The notes: generated from the letters alone by a model not told the origin. DNA of 64,000 nucleotides from Bacteriovoracaceae bacterium (GCA_020630335.1 JAHDBN010000003.1:62001-126000); one strand, 5' to 3'; shown: positions 1 to 8,633, numbered from the stretch's first letter. Program-made: numbers and translations.

Positions 1-148
1 GAGATACAAAAACATTTTCTTCTAATTTAGCCAATTTTAGTGTTAGCGAGGTTTTGAGAATCCTTGTTTCTATAGGGACTTCTTTTAATTCTATAGAGTA
101 AGAAAATGATGAGAGAAGTAAAAAGCAAACAAGATTACTTAGAGACAC
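1..148 (-). CDS. Partial exported protein (N-terminus only)
   Basis: A minus-strand frame opens with GTG at 146-148 and stays open to the window edge, about 49 codons. A clear AAGGAG ribosome binding site lies 8 bases upstream of the GTG. The first 20 or so residues form a signal peptide (VSLSNLVCFLLLSSFSYS), followed by a charged segment beginning IELKEVPIETRILK. The start overlaps the end of the preceding minus-strand gene by 14 bases, so the two are probably co-transcribed and translationally coupled. The rest of the gene lies outside the window, so the function cannot be judged. Confidence 0.7.
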   Translation of the reverse strand, partial: MSLSNLVCFLLLSSFSYSIELKEVPIETRILKTSLTLKLAKLEENVFVS

Positions 149-968
149 AATATTTCTCCTTGAGATTCGTAATAATAGGGTTTTGATCTTTAACTCTTTT
201 TAGAATTCTGCATCTTCGATGTATATCAACACTGTTTAGATACTCATCGGTAAATTTAGAAAAGTTCTCAGAAGTGTAAGTTAGTACTTCTTCTTCTCTT
301 GTATATTGTCTTTCATGAAAGGAATTAATTTCAAGAGAATTAATAATATTAGTATCTAAGATAATAAACCATCCCGTTTTGTATGGAGTGTACATTGCGA
401 TTTTGAAGTCATTGTCTAAAACTATGGTATAGGTTAGGAGTTTTCTTAAAAAAGGAATTAACATACAAGATGAAAACTTCGAATCTCGCTCCTTGAGAGT
501 ATTAAAAACATTACTGATTTCTTTTTGTTTGTTTGCATCGAAAATTTTATATTTTTGATTAAGCTTTATACTATAAAGTTGATTCCCGAAATTTATACTA
601 GAGAAAGGATCTTTAGCTATATAAAGACCTGGACCAAACTCTAAAAGTTTATTCTCGTCTTCTATGTAATAAACGAGTGCTCGTTTATGAAGATAGTTTC
701 CATGAACAGATCCACCTGAATAATTATAATGAAATGCTGTATTTTCTTTTATGAGTTCTTGCTTTTTTTCTTTACTCATTTCTAAAGTACTAGCATCCTT
801 AATTTTAGTGGAGTTGTTTAATATTGCTTCAAGACATGCTTTCTTATTTTCTTCTTGAGGGTAAGTTTCAAGAATATGAGATATTCCAATTCTTAATTTA
901 TCACTCTGATCATTAGATAGAGCTTTGGTAATAATAAAAATGCATAAGAGCAGTATAAGAGTTTTCAT
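135..968 (-). CDS. Exported protein with ADP-ribosyltransferase-like motif pattern
   Basis: A 277-residue protein with an N-terminal signal peptide (about residues 1-18). I do not recognise a named family. The middle resembles the ADP-ribosyltransferase (ART/PARP/Tpt1-like) fold: an FHYNYSGGS strand near residue 79, a GPGLYIAKDPFSS segment near 112-124 that looks like the GLYLA/DP..S motif, then an FGNQLYSIKL strand. An acidic REEEV segment lies near residue 242 where a catalytic Glu could sit. The gene overlaps the downstream exported-protein gene by 14 bases. The export signal and the motif layout are seen; the enzymatic role is inference. A non-catalytic protein with a similar fold is equally possible. 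Confidence 0.7.
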   Translation of the reverse strand: MKTLILLLCIFIITKALSNDQSDKLRIGISHILETYPQEENKKACLEAILNNSTKIKDASTLEMSKEKKQELIKENTAFHYNYSGGSVHGNYLHKRALVYYIEDENKLLEFGPGLYIAKDPFSSINFGNQLYSIKLNQKYKIFDANKQKEISNVFNTLKERDSKFSSCMLIPFLRKLLTYTIVLDNDFKIAMYTPYKTGWFIILDTNIINSLEINSFHERQYTREEEVLTYTSENFSKFTDEYLNSVDIHRRCRILKRVKDQNPIITNLKEKYCVSK

Positions 969-1190
969 GATGATTTCTTATCTCAATTAGACTCAAGATT
1001 AATTTTGCGATGCGTTTTTTTGTAATTTTTACTTCTATTATGGAGTTAGGAGTCTTTTGAATCATTTGAGATATTAGAAGTTTGATATTGATTCACTTAA
1101 AAGGAGCTGTGCGTTAAGTATGTCTATTTATTTTTATATTCTTTCATTTATCAATTAAAAACAGATAAAAAATTGACGAATTTCTGTGTT

Positions 1191-1220
1191 TTGCAAAAAG
1201 TCTCATTTTTTGATTAGACT
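1191..1220 (+). promoter_or_regulatory. Possible sigma70-type promoter
   Basis: TTGCAA (1191-1196) and TAGACT (1215-1220) are separated by 18 bases, about 28 bases before the start of the glycine-rich protein gene. Both hexamers are imperfect matches to the consensus, so this is only a candidate. The rest of the 969-1247 gap shows nothing convincing. Confidence 0.35.
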
Positions 1221-1247
1221 AAAGTAGTACATAACAAAGGAGTGTTT

Positions 1248-1535
1248 ATGGAAATTTTAAGTATGTTAATCCCACTTATTACAGGTGGAGGTGGTGGTAT
1301 CGCTGCTGGAAAAATGATGCCTAAGTTTAGCCTTGGAACTATTGGAAATATTATCTGTGGTATCTTAGGTGGTGGAATTGGATCTCAAGTTCTTGGATCT
1401 GTTCTTGGTGTTGCTGCTGGTGGAGAGACTGGTCTTGATATTGGTGGGTTACTTGGAAATGTTGCTGCAGGTGGTGTTGGCGGTGGTGGTCTTATGGCCG
1501 TTGTTGGTATGATTAGAGGTATGATTTCTAAGTAA
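1248..1535 (+). CDS. Small glycine-rich membrane protein
   Basis: A 95-residue hydrophobic protein with repeated glycine runs (GGGGG, GGGIG, AAGG, GGVGGGG) and at least three possible membrane segments separated by short loops. An upstream in-frame GTG at 1242 is rejected because it lies inside the AAAGGAG ribosome binding site (1236-1242); the ATG at 1248 has proper spacing. Similar glycine-zipper-like proteins of about 90 residues occur in many proteobacteria without known function. It is a single gene, with a possible promoter just upstream and a strong terminator 26 bases downstream. A role in membrane packing or stress is only a guess. Confidence 0.75.
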   Translation: MEILSMLIPLITGGGGGIAAGKMMPKFSLGTIGNIICGILGGGIGSQVLGSVLGVAAGGETGLDIGGLLGNVAAGGVGGGGLMAVVGMIRGMISK

Positions 1536-1560
1536 AAATTTATTTTTTTAAATTTTATGA

Positions 1561-1584
1561 GGCCCATATTTATGGGCCTTTTTT
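1561..1584 (+). terminator. Intrinsic terminator
   Basis: A perfect 8-bp stem (GGCCCATA / TATGGGCC) with a 2-base loop is followed by six T. It ends the glycine-rich protein transcript and sits between that gene and the convergent pseudouridine synthase gene. Confidence 0.9.
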
Positions 1585-1588
1585 ATTC

Positions 1589-2173
1589 TCAAATAATATC
1601 TTCTCTTGATACTTCTAAGTATTTTCCTAATTGAAGCTTAATCTTATCGAGAGAAATTTTCCCAACTCCAGAGCGAATAAGTCTTAATGTTGGAAAGCCT
1701 ATGGCAGCAGTCATTCTTCGAACTTGTCTATTTTTTCCTTCAGTTAAAATCATTTCGAGCCAAGCTGTGGGAATATTTTTTCTTTCTCTGATTGGTGGAT
1801 TTCTCTCCCATATTTCAGGAGGAGTAATCATTCTTACTTTGCAAGGAAGAGTCTTGCCTGTTTTAATTTTGATGCCAGATCGTAATTGATCAAGAGCGGT
1901 TTCAGAAGGAATTTTTTCGACTTGTACCCAGTAAGTTCTTTGGTGAGAATCTAAGAAATTTTTAATAAAAGGCCCATCATTGGAGAGCAAAAGCAGTCCT
2001 TCTGAGTCTTTATCTAGTCTTCCCGCAGCATAGACTTCTTTAGGAAGGTTGAAATTAGAGAGTGTTCTGTGGATATCAGAAGTAAATTGAGATAAAACCC
2101 CAAAAGGCTTGTTAAAAATTATATAGCGATGATTCTTCTCTTTCATTGTTTTTATATCTTTGCTATACCGCAT
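1589..2173 (-). CDS. rluE: 23S rRNA pseudouridine synthase, RluE-type
   Basis: A short RsuA/RluB/E/F-type pseudouridine synthase of about 185-194 residues that lacks an N-terminal S4 domain, as is typical of RluE. The diagnostic catalytic loop GRLDKDSEGLLLLSNDG carries the nucleophilic Asp. An N-terminal FNKPFGVLSQF motif and a C-terminal EGKNRQVRRM motif are both present. RluE modifies U2457 of 23S rRNA in E. coli; the target here is inferred from the family. The start is uncertain: ATG at 2171-2173 lies only 3 bases from the divergent methyltransferase start, and ATG at 2144-2146 would leave 30 bases. Neither has an obvious ribosome binding site. Confidence 0.9.
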   Translation of the reverse strand: MRYSKDIKTMKEKNHRYIIFNKPFGVLSQFTSDIHRTLSNFNLPKEVYAAGRLDKDSEGLLLLSNDGPFIKNFLDSHQRTYWVQVEKIPSETALDQLRSGIKIKTGKTLPCKVRMITPPEIWERNPPIRERKNIPTAWLEMILTEGKNRQVRRMTAAIGFPTLRLIRSGVGKISLDKIKLQLGKYLEVSREDII

Positions 2174-2176
2174 TTA

Positions 2177-3304
2177 ATGAGAAAAAGTACAGTACCTAAA
2201 ATTCATCCAACTTCATTGGAATTATGTAAGAAAAATCATCCTTGGATCACTAAGGATGAATTTAGCGTAGAGTTTGATGAGAGTTCTATTCTCTTAGAGA
2301 TTGATGAATTAGATGATGAGTTATTTCTTCATGATCCGACTCATCCAAGTATTAAGGCCAGGCGTTGGGGGAAAAGTGAGATGCTTTTTGTTATGGATCT
2401 AGAAGATCGTATTGCAAATGCCATCTTGGAACGAGTAAATATAAAGGATAGAGAGAATATTTATCTTTGCTTTGGAGAAGCCGATTCGTTACCAGGGCTT
2501 TTTATTCAAAAATTAAATCAAGTGATTTTAATTCAATATCAAGCGTATTTTTGGGAAGATCTCTTAGAGATGGTTATTGATTTCTTGAAAAGAAGATATC
2601 CTAGAATAGAAAATATTTTCACTCAAAAAAGAATCGCTGGAGCTAAAAAAGAACACCCAAAAGTTGTTTTAGGTGAAGAGGTTTCAGATATTGTGATTGA
2701 AGAATTTGGACTTCAGTACGAAATCAGATTACAAGCTCAACATGATATTGGAATTTATACTGATATGAGCAGTATAAGAAAAAAAATTAATCCTTTGTTT
2801 GAGAAATCAAAAACAGTTTTAAATCTTTTCTCTTATACTGGAGCCTTTTCATTACAAGGTTTGAAAAATAAATGCCAAGTTACTTCAGTAGATCTTTCAG
2901 GCAAGTATATGTCTTGGTTAGAAAAAAATATCAAGCTCAATGAATTACCTTCCTCGGATCATCAGTCAGTAGTGAAGCCTGTAAATAAGTTCTTAGCTTC
3001 TAATCAAGATAAATTTGATCTTATCATTTCTGATCCTCCAAGTTTTTCCACAGATGGAAAGAAATCTCAGAGTGCCTTAGATTTTTATAAAAAAAGTTGG
3101 GGTGATTTCGCTAAGGCCCTTAGTAAAAATGGAAAATTAGTAGTTTTTTTAAATACCCATAAAATTAATAGAACCAAATTCAGAAGAGTGATTCCTAGGA
3201 ATTGGAAAGTTGAAAGAGAACTTTATATGTCTAAGGATTGTCCTTTACTTCAAGGATTTCCAGAGGGAGACTATCTTAAAGGATTTGTTTTAACTCATGG
3301 ATAG
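2177..3304 (+). CDS. Class I SAM-dependent rRNA methyltransferase, RlmI/RlmK-like
   Basis: A 375-residue protein of the RlmI/RlmK (COG1092) type. It has an N-terminal PUA-like region, a middle region, and a C-terminal Rossmann methyltransferase domain from about residue 185. Visible motifs are the SAM-binding NLFSYTGAFS and the catalytic DPPSFS. The family forms 5-methylcytosine or 7-methylguanine in 23S rRNA, but the exact base here is unknown. I chose the ATG at 2177, which begins MRKSTVPKIHP; the longer frame from 2129 would overlap the divergent pseudouridine synthase. The gene is first in a run with the DCC, MFS, DUF5522 and typA genes and overlaps the next by 8 bases. Confidence 0.88.
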   Translation: MRKSTVPKIHPTSLELCKKNHPWITKDEFSVEFDESSILLEIDELDDELFLHDPTHPSIKARRWGKSEMLFVMDLEDRIANAILERVNIKDRENIYLCFGEADSLPGLFIQKLNQVILIQYQAYFWEDLLEMVIDFLKRRYPRIENIFTQKRIAGAKKEHPKVVLGEEVSDIVIEEFGLQYEIRLQAQHDIGIYTDMSSIRKKINPLFEKSKTVLNLFSYTGAFSLQGLKNKCQVTSVDLSGKYMSWLEKNIKLNELPSSDHQSVVKPVNKFLASNQDKFDLIISDPPSFSTDGKKSQSALDFYKKSWGDFAKALSKNGKLVVFLNTHKINRTKFRRVIPRNWKVERELYMSKDCPLLQGFPEGDYLKGFVLTHG

Positions 3305-3689
3305 AATAGTATTTTTTGATGGTGTTTGTAATTTATGTAGCACAACCGTTGATACCTTGATGGCTTTAGATAAAAAACGCGTTCTTAAATATGCTTCTTT
3401 ACAAGGTGAAACTGCAAAGAAACTATTATCCGAAGAGAAAATCCAAAACTTAGACTCTATTGTTTTTTATGAAGATGGAGAGATATTCGAAAGATCAGAA
3501 GCTATTGGGAAAATTTTATGTTCGATAGGCTCCATTTATAAACTAGCTGGAAAAATAGTTTTATTTTTCCCTCTTTCTATTACTGATCTTATCTATAAAT
3601 TTATAGCCAGAAATCGTTACAAATTTTTTGGAAAAAAAGATACTTGCCGTCTTCCTACAGCTGAAGAACGCAGTTACTTCCTTGATTAA
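3297..3689 (+). CDS. DCC-family thiol-disulfide oxidoreductase-like protein (DUF393, YuxK-like)
   Basis: A 130-residue protein that starts directly with the family signature FDGVCNLC (D9, C12, C15), the DCC motif that gives DUF393 its name. A thioredoxin-like fold is predicted for the family, but the substrate is generally unknown. A hydrophobic stretch (KIVLFFPLSITDLIYKF) lies near residues 87-103, a usual feature. The start codon overlaps the end of the methyltransferase gene, and the stop is followed directly by the GTG of the MFS gene, so this is a middle gene in a tight operon. Confidence 0.85.
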   Translation: MDRIVFFDGVCNLCSTTVDTLMALDKKRVLKYASLQGETAKKLLSEEKIQNLDSIVFYEDGEIFERSEAIGKILCSIGSIYKLAGKIVLFFPLSITDLIYKFIARNRYKFFGKKDTCRLPTAEERSYFLD

Positions 3690-4874
3690 GTGAGCAATCC
3701 ACAAAAAGTTATTTTACTTAGATCCTTAAGAGCAATTTTTTTGATTATGAGTGTCGCGGTACCCCTTTTTCAATCAAAAGGATTAAGCTTTGGAGAAATT
3801 TTTTATTTACAAGCAATATTCGGAGCAACAATAGGTATTCTTGAAGTTCCTTCTGGTTATATTGCAGATTTATTTGGAAGAAAAAATACTCTAATATTAG
3901 GAACAGTGTTCGATGGACTGGGGCTGACATATCTTTATTTCGCAACAGGTTTTTATGATTTAGTTTTTTTTGAAATTTTACTAGGTATTGGGATGAGTCT
4001 TATCTCGGGAATTGATCTTGCGATATTATATGATTCTATTGAGAAATCAAAAAATGAAAAAATGAAAAAAACAAAGGCCTTGAGCAATATGAGGTTTTAT
4101 GTCCAAATAGCATCTGCCTTTGGCGCAGTTGTTGGTGGATTTTTAGCGTCTCAATCTTTTGATCTTTTAGTAAAGGTACAACTTGTGATTGGTTGGCTTC
4201 CTTTAGTAGTTGCAATGTCTTTATTTGAACCCAAGATTGAAAGAATGGGAGATAAACATAAAGAAAACTTTAAAGATATTTTTTTTCAGTTATTTAAAAG
4301 CGATAAGTTATTGCGACTGACGATGATTAATTGGGTTGTATGGTGCCATTCAACTTATTTTGGTTATTGGATGCTACAAAAATATTGGGAAAATATAGGG
4401 ATAGCAATTGTATACTTTGGAGTTATCTATGCTATTTACCAGGTAGTAGCTGCTATATTTTCTAAATATGCTTATCTTATTGAAGAAAAACATGGAGTTG
4501 CGATATGTTTATGGAGCTTAAGTGTTCTACCGGTTATTGGGTATTTATCAATTGCTTACATACATGAAGTTTGGGGAGTTATTTTTGCTTTATGTTTTGC
4601 TATCCCTAGAGGGATTACGCAAGTAATTCTGATTGATGCATTAAACTCACGAGTTCCAGACAAGATGAGGGCCACGGCTAATTCAATTAATAGTCTAATG
4701 TTGAGAATAGGATTTATTTTAGCAGGGCCCGTGATAGGTTTCTTACTTGAAAGATATGAATTGTCTTCGGTGAGTTTAATGTTATCATTAACCTTTATAG
4801 TTTGTAGTTTTATTTTAATACCACAATTAATTAAAGAAATTGAAAAGAACGAGAAAAATGACTCAAGAATTTAA
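3690..4874 (+). CDS. MFS transporter
   Basis: A 394-residue polytopic membrane protein with about 12 hydrophobic segments and a long basic loop near residues 181-203. The loop after the second segment reads GYIADLFGRKNTL, matching the MFS signature between helices 2 and 3. A shallow repeat of that motif pattern appears in the second half. The start is a GTG directly abutting the preceding TAA. Substrate cannot be read from the sequence; drug or metabolite export are both possible. The 3' end overlaps the DUF5522 gene by 17 bases. Confidence 0.85.
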   Translation: MSNPQKVILLRSLRAIFLIMSVAVPLFQSKGLSFGEIFYLQAIFGATIGILEVPSGYIADLFGRKNTLILGTVFDGLGLTYLYFATGFYDLVFFEILLGIGMSLISGIDLAILYDSIEKSKNEKMKKTKALSNMRFYVQIASAFGAVVGGFLASQSFDLLVKVQLVIGWLPLVVAMSLFEPKIERMGDKHKENFKDIFFQLFKSDKLLRLTMINWVVWCHSTYFGYWMLQKYWENIGIAIVYFGVIYAIYQVVAAIFSKYAYLIEEKHGVAICLWSLSVLPVIGYLSIAYIHEVWGVIFALCFAIPRGITQVILIDALNSRVPDKMRATANSINSLMLRIGFILAGPVIGFLLERYELSSVSLMLSLTFIVCSFILIPQLIKEIEKNEKNDSRI

Positions 4875-5253
4875 GCCCATGTCAGCAGAAGTATTAAAAG
4901 AGCGCGGAAGGTGTTGCAAAAGTGCTTGTTTGCATTGTCCTTATGGACATACTCTAAAAACTCAAGGCCTTGAGTTAAAAAACGTCCAAGAAAAAGATAT
5001 CCCAGAATTAAATGCTCTTTTATCAGAATACGGTAAACAAAAACCACTCTCATTTATTGATAAGTTATTGCATGAAAATCTAGGAGAAAAAAAAGAAAAT
5101 CTAGAGATTTCTTCAGAAAATATTCAAAAATGTAAGCTGATATTTTTAAAAGACCACTATTGTGGTTTCCTTTACGATTTTAATGAGCTGTACTTAGAAA
5201 AAGATTTCAGGTTTCAAGGGATTACGCTTGAAGTTGTGAAGGAATACATTTAG
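4858..5253 (+). CDS. DUF5522-type cysteine-cluster protein
   Basis: A 131-residue protein whose N-terminus carries RGRCCKSACLHCPYG (residues about 17-31). This cysteine cluster is characteristic of the small DUF5522 family and looks like a metal-binding knuckle. The remaining 100 residues are charged, contain an isolated Cys-Gly pair near 103, and match nothing I know. ATG at 4858 is chosen because it begins at the conserved region; an upstream in-frame ATG at 4840 lies inside the MFS coding region. The gene sits 12 bases before typA, in the same orientation. Most family members are just the cluster, so the C-terminal extension is unusual. Confidence 0.75.
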   Translation: MTQEFKPMSAEVLKERGRCCKSACLHCPYGHTLKTQGLELKNVQEKDIPELNALLSEYGKQKPLSFIDKLLHENLGEKKENLEISSENIQKCKLIFLKDHYCGFLYDFNELYLEKDFRFQGITLEVVKEYI

Positions 5254-5265
5254 TCTGTCATTCAT

Positions 5266-7077
5266 ATGAAACCAATTAAAAATATCGCAATCGTGGCACA
5301 CGTTGATCACGGAAAAACTACTCTTATAGATGAAATCTTTAAACACTCAGGGGTTTATCGAGATGTCGATCAGGCAACTGACCGAGTAATGGATTCAGGG
5401 GATCTTGAAAAAGAAAGAGGGATTACAATTACAGCAAAAAACTGTGCTGTTGATTGGAATGATATTAAATTAAATATTGTCGATACTCCAGGTCACGCCG
5501 ACTTTGGTGGAGAGGTTGAAAGATCTCTTATGATGGTAGATGGAATCTTATTACTTGTTGATGCAGCTGAGGGACCTTTGCCACAGACAAGGTATGTTCT
5601 TCAAAAAGCACTTGAAAGAAATTTAAAAATTGCTGTTATGATTAACAAGATTGACAGACAAGATGAAAGACATGAAGAAGTAAAAGGTGAAGTTGAAGAT
5701 TTAATTTTAGATCTTATCGATCAAGTTGGACTTGATGATTATGATATAGATATTCCTTTTTACTATGGTTCAGGACGAGATGGATATTCTAGTCAAGATC
5801 CAAGTTTAAGAGAAGGAAGTCTTTCTCCATTATTAGATCTTTTTACAGGTGATTATTATCCATTCCCTAATTTAAAAGCAGAGGGTGATTTTAAGTTTTT
5901 AATCACTAATCTCGCGTATTCTTCTTATCTTGGAACTTTAATGACTGGAAGAATTATCGAAGGAAAGATTGAAAAAAATCAACAAGTTCAAATTTTTGGA
6001 AGAGAGAAGGTAAGTAAATTTAAAGTAGGAAGTATTCAGGTTTATCAAGGCTTAGAGCAAGCTAATGTTGATACCGCTTATGCTGGTGAGATTATTAGTA
6101 TCTCAGGTTTTAATGATGCTGAGATTGGAGATACAGTTGCTGCTATGGGGATTGATACTCCTTTAGATCGAATTGAGATTGAGCCTCCTACGGTTTCAAT
6201 TAGTGTTTCCGTCAATACATCTCCAATCGCTGGTCGAGAGGGTGAATATCTAACGAGTAGAAAGCTAGAAGAATTTTTAGTTGAAGCTTGTAGAAATAAT
6301 GTTGCTTTGAAATATGAGTCTACTGAAGATCCTAAGATCTTTATTCTTAAAGGTAGAGGAGAGTTACAATTAGCAATTGTTTTTGAAGAAATTAGAAGAA
6401 AGGGTTTTGAATTAATGGTTTCAAGGCCGAGTGTTATTACTAAAGAAGTTGATGGAAAACTTCAAGAGCCTTTCGAAAGAGTTGTTGTTGATATACCAGA
6501 AGATTCAACTGGTGGTGTGACGGAAAAAATGGCAACAAGAAAAGGAGTCATGGAAGCAATGGCACCTTATGGATCTGGTAGAGCGAAGGTAGAATTTATT
6601 ATTCCATCTAGAGGGTTAATTGGATTAAGATCAGAATTCTTAACACTTACTAGAGGTGAAGGGCTAATGAGTTCTTATTTTATTGGTTATAAAGATCATC
6701 TTGGAAAAATGTTATCAAGAACAAACGGAGCTTTAATTTCAGATAGAAAAGGAAAAACTACTCCTTATGCACTTTTTAATCTTCTGAGTTCAGGAAAACA
6801 ATTTGTTAAACCTGGGGAAGAGGTTTATGAAGGTATGGTTATTGGTGAACATACGCGTCAAAATGATTTAAACATTAATGTGTGCCGAGAAAAGCACCTA
6901 ACTAGTGTTAGAACTGCTGGTAAAGATGAGAACGTTTCATTACCACCTATAAAGAATAGAACACTAGATTGGGCCATTGATTGGATTGATGATGATGAAT
7001 GGGTCGAAATTACTCCTGAAAACATAAGAATTCGTAAAAAAATACTACCTGCCAATATGCGTCATGTGAAAAGATAG
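5266..7077 (+). CDS. typA: Ribosome-associated GTPase TypA/BipA
   Basis: A full-length 603-residue translational GTPase. The G1 loop AHVDHGKTTL is at residues 11-20; DTPGHADFGGEVERSL (G3) and NKIDR (G4) follow. The domain order is GTPase, beta-barrel, EF-G III/V-like domains and the BipA-specific C-terminus (LIGLRSEFLTLTRGEG). The family acts at the ribosome in 50S assembly and stress or cold adaptation. It is the last gene of the run beginning at 2177. The start has only a poor ribosome binding site, consistent with coupling to the upstream gene 12 bases away. Confidence 0.97.
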   Translation: MKPIKNIAIVAHVDHGKTTLIDEIFKHSGVYRDVDQATDRVMDSGDLEKERGITITAKNCAVDWNDIKLNIVDTPGHADFGGEVERSLMMVDGILLLVDAAEGPLPQTRYVLQKALERNLKIAVMINKIDRQDERHEEVKGEVEDLILDLIDQVGLDDYDIDIPFYYGSGRDGYSSQDPSLREGSLSPLLDLFTGDYYPFPNLKAEGDFKFLITNLAYSSYLGTLMTGRIIEGKIEKNQQVQIFGREKVSKFKVGSIQVYQGLEQANVDTAYAGEIISISGFNDAEIGDTVAAMGIDTPLDRIEIEPPTVSISVSVNTSPIAGREGEYLTSRKLEEFLVEACRNNVALKYESTEDPKIFILKGRGELQLAIVFEEIRRKGFELMVSRPSVITKEVDGKLQEPFERVVVDIPEDSTGGVTEKMATRKGVMEAMAPYGSGRAKVEFIIPSRGLIGLRSEFLTLTRGEGLMSSYFIGYKDHLGKMLSRTNGALISDRKGKTTPYALFNLLSSGKQFVKPGEEVYEGMVIGEHTRQNDLNINVCREKHLTSVRTAGKDENVSLPPIKNRTLDWAIDWIDDDEWVEITPENIRIRKKILPANMRHVKR

Positions 7078-7166
7078 ACACAAAATACTTTGTAAGATTT
7101 GAGTTGCTTGAAATATGTTCCCATAAATTGTACTTATTTAATAATAATACAACTTGGGAGAGTCTT

Positions 7167-7754
7167 ATGAAGTTTTTATCACTAATCTTAATCACTTTTT
7201 CATTATCTGCTTTTAGTGCAGATTCTGATGGATATTTCTTTGATACAGTCGTTAGATTATTAGAAGAAAACTATGACATGGTTTGCTCTAAAAGATCTGG
7301 GAAAAAATATCATTGTCATCCTTCAGTTTCTACAAAGATTGGATTTGAAGTTTCACTGGATAAAACATTTTTTCTTTTTAGATGGATAAACGGTGGGAAA
7401 TATTCAATAAAGTTTGAAACTTTTAATAATTCAGATATGGAGTTAATGAAACTTGATCCTGCTAAAGATCAAGATGACTTTCATGAAAATTATCCAAAAA
7501 CTGAAAAGTTTTATGGAAGACAATTATCATTAGATTTTATTAAAGTTGTTTCTGATATTAAAAGAGCTGACTGTAATCCTTTAGAACGTCAACTTAAAGG
7601 TTATAGTGGAGTTGGTGATAACTCTTTTAAAGTAAAGAAATACAAGAAAAAGCCTATGCAGGAATCAAAGTGCTTTGAGAGTGACGGAAATGTAATCAAT
7701 GTTCAAGCTGTTTATGAGAATGGGATCATTCGAAGAATAGTTATTAAAGAGTAA
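7167..7754 (+). CDS. Secreted protein of unknown function
   Basis: A 195-residue protein with a signal peptide (MKFLSLILITFSLSAFSA) and likely cleavage before DSDG. The ATG at 7167 has a GGGAG ribosome binding site 6 bases upstream; the frame opens earlier but without a signal sequence. The mature part has five cysteines, a lysine-rich segment (KVKKYKKKPM) and no family I recognise. It stands alone after typA, with a weak hairpin terminator downstream. Confidence 0.75.
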   Translation: MKFLSLILITFSLSAFSADSDGYFFDTVVRLLEENYDMVCSKRSGKKYHCHPSVSTKIGFEVSLDKTFFLFRWINGGKYSIKFETFNNSDMELMKLDPAKDQDDFHENYPKTEKFYGRQLSLDFIKVVSDIKRADCNPLERQLKGYSGVGDNSFKVKKYKKKPMQESKCFESDGNVINVQAVYENGIIRRIVIKE

Positions 7755-7798
7755 TTCAGATTAATCTAAAAAAACTTAATATATATTTAAAATACTTT

Positions 7799-7825
7799 GG
7801 GATCTTTAAGGTCCCAATGATTTTC
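7799..7825 (+). terminator. Weak terminator-like hairpin
   Basis: GGGATC (7799-7804) pairs with GGTCCC (7810-7815), with one G-T pair and a TTTAA loop. It is followed by a T-rich stretch. The hairpin lies 45 bases after the secreted protein stop and directly before the next start codon, so it could terminate the first gene or shape the leader of the second. Confidence 0.45.
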
Positions 7826-8245
7826 TTTTTAAATCCTAAAATTTTAGTCTGTGATGAGGATAAAACAGAAGTCAAAATCCCTCTTAATTGGAAATCAAAG
7901 AATCATTTAAAAAGTATGTATTTTGGAAGTTTGTGTGCTGGGGCAGATATAGCGGGCGGATTTAGTGCCATGAAGTTTATAAAAGAGTCAGGCAAGAATG
8001 TTCATTTATCATTTAAAGATTTTAAAGCTGAGTTTTTAAAAAGAGCTGAAGCAGACACACATTTTATTTGTGAGCAAAATGATGAAATTAAAAGATTTGT
8101 TCAAGAAGTAATAAGCACACCAAATGTTAGAAAAGAATTTCCTCTTAGAATAAAAGCTGTTTGCCCTAAGATTAGTAGTGAAGAAGTAGCTCGATTCGAA
8201 CTACTTCTTTCATTGAAATTTAAAGCGATAGATCAGAACAATTAA
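7817..8245 (+). CDS. Hypothetical protein
   Basis: A 142-residue frame starting at an ATG immediately after a small hairpin and with no good ribosome binding site. There is no signal peptide and no family I recognise. It contains four cysteines spread along the chain and ends in an acidic/hydrophobic helix. Its last 26 bases overlap the convergent gene, and a 9-bp hairpin lies inside its final codons. These points lower confidence that the annotated start, or even the gene, is functional; codon choice is otherwise like its neighbours. Confidence 0.5.
   Translation: MIFFLNPKILVCDEDKTEVKIPLNWKSKNHLKSMYFGSLCAGADIAGGFSAMKFIKESGKNVHLSFKDFKAEFLKRAEADTHFICEQNDEIKRFVQEVISTPNVRKEFPLRIKAVCPKISSEEVARFELLLSLKFKAIDQNN
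8181..8209 (-). terminator. Hairpin between convergent genes, possible terminator
   Basis: AAGAAGTAG (8181-8189) and CTACTTCTT (8201-8209) form a perfect 9-bp stem around an 11-base loop that can pair further. It lies 11 bases past the stop of the minus-strand gene ending at 8220, but also inside the last codons of the plus-strand frame. No strong T-run follows on either strand. Confidence 0.4.
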
Positions 8246-8633
8246 AAATTGATCCAGTTTTATTTTTCCAATTATTCTTAGTTAATGAGAAAGCTTTTGG
8301 TCCGTGATAAGTAGAACTGTGAATCATTTCTACACTTAAAGCAATAGCTCCTTTTGATGTTCCTTTAAAGCCTCTTAAAAAATCTCTTTCAAAACCAATT
8401 GTAGTTGAATCTTTTGATATTTTTGGCATATGGCCAAGAACATAAACTTCAGTTTCTCCTGGAAGAGATGCCCAAACTTCTTCATTAAGTGGGTTTTTTA
8501 TTGCGTTTCTATAGTTTTTAATCACAAATGTGATTTGACATTTTTCTCCAGAATCTGAAACTCCATGATAAGTTCCCATTTTAAAACCTGAGAAGGCAGA
8601 CAAAGATAACAAGCATATTAAAATAAATTTCAT
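8220..8633 (-). CDS. Small secreted protein of unknown function
   Basis: A 137-residue protein with a signal peptide (MKFILICLLSLSAFSGF) and a good AGGAG ribosome binding site in the minus strand at about 8639-8643. The mature region is beta-rich, with two cysteines (near residues 32 and 132) that could form a disulfide. A GTYHGVSDSGEKCQITF segment near the N-terminus suggests a small periplasmic or secreted beta domain. I do not recognise the family. Confidence 0.7.
   Translation of the reverse strand: MKFILICLLSLSAFSGFKMGTYHGVSDSGEKCQITFVIKNYRNAIKNPLNEEVWASLPGETEVYVLGHMPKISKDSTTIGFERDFLRGFKGTSKGAIALSVEMIHSSTYHGPKAFSLTKNNWKNKTGSIFNCSDLSL

Noticed and set aside
1385-1567. Proline-rich minus-strand frame under the glycine-rich gene
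   Set aside because: It is the complement of the Gly codons (GGT/GGA to ACC/TCC) with no start context.
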